Below, piece after piece: positions 62,015-64,000 of a stretch of 64,000 nucleotides of DNA. Under the pieces are notes generated by a model, which ran no database searches, was not told the DNA's origin, and saw only the letters and a list, made by a program, of their open reading frames with translations. The position numbers were made by a program, and so were the translations under genes. Every line of letters starts with the position of its first letter. Position 1 is the stretch's first letter. This DNA comes from Crassaminicella thermophila (GTDB taxonomy: Bacteria; Bacillota; Clostridia; Peptostreptococcales; Thermotaleaceae), in assembly GCF_008152325.1 (NCBI RefSeq), contig NZ_CP042243.1, forward strand, positions 1,741,026 to 1,805,025, read 5' to 3'.

Positions 62015-62641
62015 TTACTCTTTTTCCTTTGTGTTCTTCTGGTTTTTTAAAATATATTCATCCATGCTTTTTCTGTATGAAGCCATTTCTACTTCCATTG
62101 GGCTTGGCTCATTTCTAAACTTTTTCGGCAATATATGATTAAAAAACACTGCCATACCTAGACCAATTCCTAATGAATAGGGAATTTGAAGAATCAGAGG
62201 TCTGTTTTCTTCTATTCCAGTAATCATTTTATAAATTTTTTTATGAGCTTGATCCATATTTACATCTGCATGAAAATTCATAAGGGCTAGACCAGATCCA
62301 ACAAAAAGAACTACACACACACTTATTAGTTTGAATAATAACCACAGTTTACTTTCTTTTTTTCTTTTATAAATAATTTTTACTAAGGTTTCAGCTTCTC
62401 CTATAGGGAAAATTTTTATATTAGGATACTTATATGAGATTTTTTCCATAATCGTTAAAATAGAAACCACAATATGTTCTTTAGTATCCTTAGGAATTTC
62501 TAAAACTTCTATATTCAAAATCTCCATTTTTATAGTATCATCAGCTAATATAACAGCCACATCTCTAACAAAAACTTTACTCCCTGGTATAGCATTATAG
62601 CCATCTTTCATTTGTATATAAATATCTTTTGATGAAATCAT
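62015..62641 (-). CDS. spoVAA: Stage V sporulation protein AA
   Basis: A 208-aa SpoVA protein with an N-terminal soluble domain (DIYIQMKDGYNAIPGSKVFV) and two C-terminal helices (LISVCVVLFVGSGLALMNFHAD and the ILQIPYSLGIGLGMAVFF segment). GAAGAG stands before the ATG, immediately after the stop of the 53-aa ORF. It is the first canonical spoVA gene, next to sigF as in Bacillus. Confidence 0.92.
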   Translation of the reverse strand: MISSKDIYIQMKDGYNAIPGSKVFVRDVAVILADDTIKMEILNIEVLEIPKDTKEHIVVSILTIMEKISYKYPNIKIFPIGEAETLVKIIYKRKKESKLWLLFKLISVCVVLFVGSGLALMNFHADVNMDQAHKKIYKMITGIEENRPLILQIPYSLGIGLGMAVFFNHILPKKFRNEPSPMEVEMASYRKSMDEYILKNQKNTKEKE

Positions 62642-62645
62642 CTCT

Positions 62646-62807
62646 TCACACCCTTATATTCTGAAGAGTTGAAGAATACTTAAAAACCAACTTTGCTTTT
62701 GTATATTTACTTGTTTTAGGTCTATTGGTATATAAAAAAAAGGAAGTACAAACAATCATTAAAAGAACGATAATCAAAAAAAATGACTTATTTTTATTTA
62801 ACAGCAT
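62646..62807 (-). CDS. Small membrane protein ORF (53 aa) before spoVAA
   Basis: A 53-aa product with one strongly hydrophobic segment (about residues 9-26, FFLIIVLLMIVCTSFFLY) and a basic tail (RPKTSKYTKAKL). AAGAGGTGA lies 5 nt before the ATG, an excellent ribosome binding site. The stop is 4 nt before the spoVAA start, so translation is probably coupled. It is likely the first gene of the spoVA transcript after the sigF terminator. Unknown family. Confidence 0.65.
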   Translation of the reverse strand: MLLNKNKSFFLIIVLLMIVCTSFFLYTNRPKTSKYTKAKLVFKYSSTLQNIRV

Positions 62808-62892
62808 ACAATCACCTCTTAAAAATCTTTACTTTTATTATTCTCCATTTCCTTAACGAAAATTCTTTAAATTTCAAGCATAAACTTTTGCA

Positions 62893-62922
62893 AACAAAAA
62901 AGACATGACTTTTACCATGTCT
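62893..62922 (-). terminator. Terminator overlapping the sigF stop codon
   Basis: AGACATG pairs with CATGTCT around 8 nt that contain the sigF TAA, followed on the minus strand by TTTTTTGTTTG. It should end the spoIIA message before spoVA. Confidence 0.8.
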
Positions 62923-63685
62923 TCTCTAATAATTCTTTCATTTGTCTTAATATCTTTTTTTCTATTCGTGAAACCTGAACTTGAGAAATTCCTAGCATTT
63001 GTGCAATTTCCGTTTGGGTTTTGTCTTTAAAATATCTTAATATAATAATCGTTCTTTCTCTTGCTTTTAGCTTTGAAAGAATTTCTATCAACGCAATCCT
63101 ATCAAGTACTTCCCCTTCATCTTCTGTATTAGTTTCACTAATTTTGTCAATTAAATGAACAGGAGAGCCATCATCTTGATGTATCACATCATACAAATAA
63201 TCTGGTTGAATATTTGAATCTAGTGCCATTACAATCTCTTCTTTTGGTATATCTAATTTATCAGACAATTCCTGCAGTGTAGGTTCTCTTCCATACTTTT
63301 TGATTAAGGATTCTTTCATACTTTTTACCCGTGCTGCGGTTTGTTTTAAAGAACGACTTACTTTTATCATTCCATCATCTCGTAAAAACCTTTTAATTTC
63401 GCCTATAATCATTGGAACTGCATAAGTTGAAAATCTTACATCATAGCTAAAGTCAAATTTTTCTATCGCTTTTACTAATCCAATACATCCTAGCTGATAT
63501 AAATCTTCTTTATCATATCCTCTATTAATAAACCTTTTTAAAACACTTCTTACCAATCCTAAATTATGTCCTACCAAAATATTTTTAGCTTCTATATCCC
63601 CCTCTTGTGCTTTTTTTATAAGCTCTATAGTCTCTTCATGCTCAAGTAATTTGTTTTGTTCCTCAGATAATGCATTCATTCCCAT
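62912..63685 (-). CDS. sigF: RNA polymerase sporulation sigma factor SigF
   Basis: A 257-aa forespore-specific sigma factor. Region 2 has EDLYQLGCIGLVKAIEKFDFSYDVRFSTYAVPMI, region 3 the MIKVSRSLKQTAARVK helix, and region 4 the helix-turn-helix KTQTEIAQMLGISQVQVSRIEKKIL. GGGG lies 8 nt before the ATG. It follows spoIIAB by 12 nt in the spoIIA operon; the anti-sigma factor SpoIIAB holds it inactive until septation. It should direct forespore genes, including early spoVA control via sigG. Confidence 0.96.
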   Translation of the reverse strand: MGMNALSEEQNKLLEHEETIELIKKAQEGDIEAKNILVGHNLGLVRSVLKRFINRGYDKEDLYQLGCIGLVKAIEKFDFSYDVRFSTYAVPMIIGEIKRFLRDDGMIKVSRSLKQTAARVKSMKESLIKKYGREPTLQELSDKLDIPKEEIVMALDSNIQPDYLYDVIHQDDGSPVHLIDKISETNTEDEGEVLDRIALIEILSKLKARERTIIILRYFKDKTQTEIAQMLGISQVQVSRIEKKILRQMKELLEKTW

Positions 63686-63697
63686 AGCATCTACCCC

Positions 63698-64000
63698 TTA
63701 ATCTTCATAGCGTCCAAATCTTTTTACCATCCTTATCTTTGTACCACTATCCTTTTGTGACTCAATTTCTAATTCATCCATAAAAGTTTCCATTACTGTA
63801 AATCCCATTCCAGATCTTTCTAACTCTGGCTTTGAAGTATATAAAGGTTGTCTTGCCATTTCTATATCTTCAATACCTTTTCCCTCATCTTCAACAACAA
63901 TTTCTATTGTATGATCATTTATACTACACTCAATTCGTACAATACCCTCTCGACCATCATAACCATGAATAATTGCATTTGTAACAGCCTCTGATACAGC
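63698..64000 (-). CDS. spoIIAB: Anti-sigma F factor SpoIIAB (partial, 5' end outside window)
   Basis: The last 100 codons of a GHKL-type serine kinase and anti-sigma factor. Visible are the N box [12 protein letters not shown], the G1 box [10 protein letters not shown], and the G2 segment [10 protein letters not shown], followed by [23 protein letters not shown]. The gene runs off the window edge in frame with no interruption. It pairs with SpoIIAA (expected just outside) and SigF in the partner-switching control of the forespore. Confidence 0.94.
   Translation of the reverse strand, partial: AVSEAVTNAIIHGYDGREGIVRIECSINDHTIEIVVEDEGKGIEDIEMARQPLYTSKPELERSGMGFTVMETFMDELEIESQKDSGTKIRMVKRFGRYED

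Noticed and set aside
1-64000. CRISPR arrays, tRNA or rRNA genes, insertion sequences, prophage or integrase genes
   Set aside because: No regularly spaced repeats, cloverleaf-type sequences, transposase motifs or flanking duplications were seen on reading both strands; short structured RNAs could still be missed by eye.

Overview
The window reads as one continuous stretch of chromosome from a low-GC, anaerobic, endospore-forming member of the Clostridia. The evidence is AT-rich codon use, strong GGAGG ribosome binding sites with many TTG/GTG starts, an aldehyde:ferredoxin oxidoreductase, several ferredoxin-type proteins, and a spoIIAB-sigF-spoVA block at the right end. I saw no rRNA, tRNA, CRISPR array, insertion sequence or prophage. 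Genus cannot be fixed from sequence reading alone.

Layout. 1-5.7 kb: cysK, a two-gene TauE/SafE (TSUP) exporter, a YigZ protein, a degenerate Nudix protein, a DUF3189 protein with an apparent CTG start, a HEAT-repeat protein and hflX. 5.8-12 kb: an NSS sodium symporter, the sporulation gene yunB and the phosphate operon pstSCAB, in which pstA carries a one-base frameshift. 12-17.5 kb: a receiver-PAS-GGDEF-EAL protein, a FAD-dependent dehydrogenase preceded by a sigma-A promoter and a guanine-class purine riboswitch, and an ArsB/NhaD-type transporter. 17.7-22.5 kb (mostly plus strand): two unknown proteins, a ferredoxin plus AOR pair, and a YjiH-type membrane protein.

22.5-27.5 kb: an N-acetylglucosamine operon (antiterminator, nagE, nagA, nagB, EIIA) with two RAT/terminator switches, one before the antiterminator gene and one before nagE. 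27.6-37.4 kb: an M15 peptidase, speD, a MacAB-like efflux system, an MBOAT/DHHW O-acyltransferase pair and a DUF4358 lipoprotein. 37.5-42.9 kb: pdxST, then a deoxynucleoside catabolic operon (deoC-cdd-pdp) with a LacI-family regulator and matching palindromic operators. 43-48.6 kb: apbE, a DMT transporter and a five-gene multi-subunit FAD/Fe-S dehydrogenase. 48.8-54.5 kb: an ABC-ATPase-domain protein, a dUTPase-like protein lacking several metal ligands and sitting behind a FapR-like operator, a YdjM-type membrane protein behind a LexA box, and uraA behind two PyrR-type binding loops. 54.5-64 kb: a class A penicillin-binding protein, then spoIIAB (partial)-sigF-spoVAA-AB-AC-AD-AE-AEA-AF, with two small ORFs (53 and 51 aa) inside the block.

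Much of the window concerns nucleotide and nucleoside supply (pdp, cdd, deoC, uraA, purine riboswitch, dUTPase-like gene), amino-sugar use and sporulation. RNA-level switches are unusually well represented: a purine riboswitch, two RATs and two PyrR attenuators. All functional calls come from reading motifs, without database searches.
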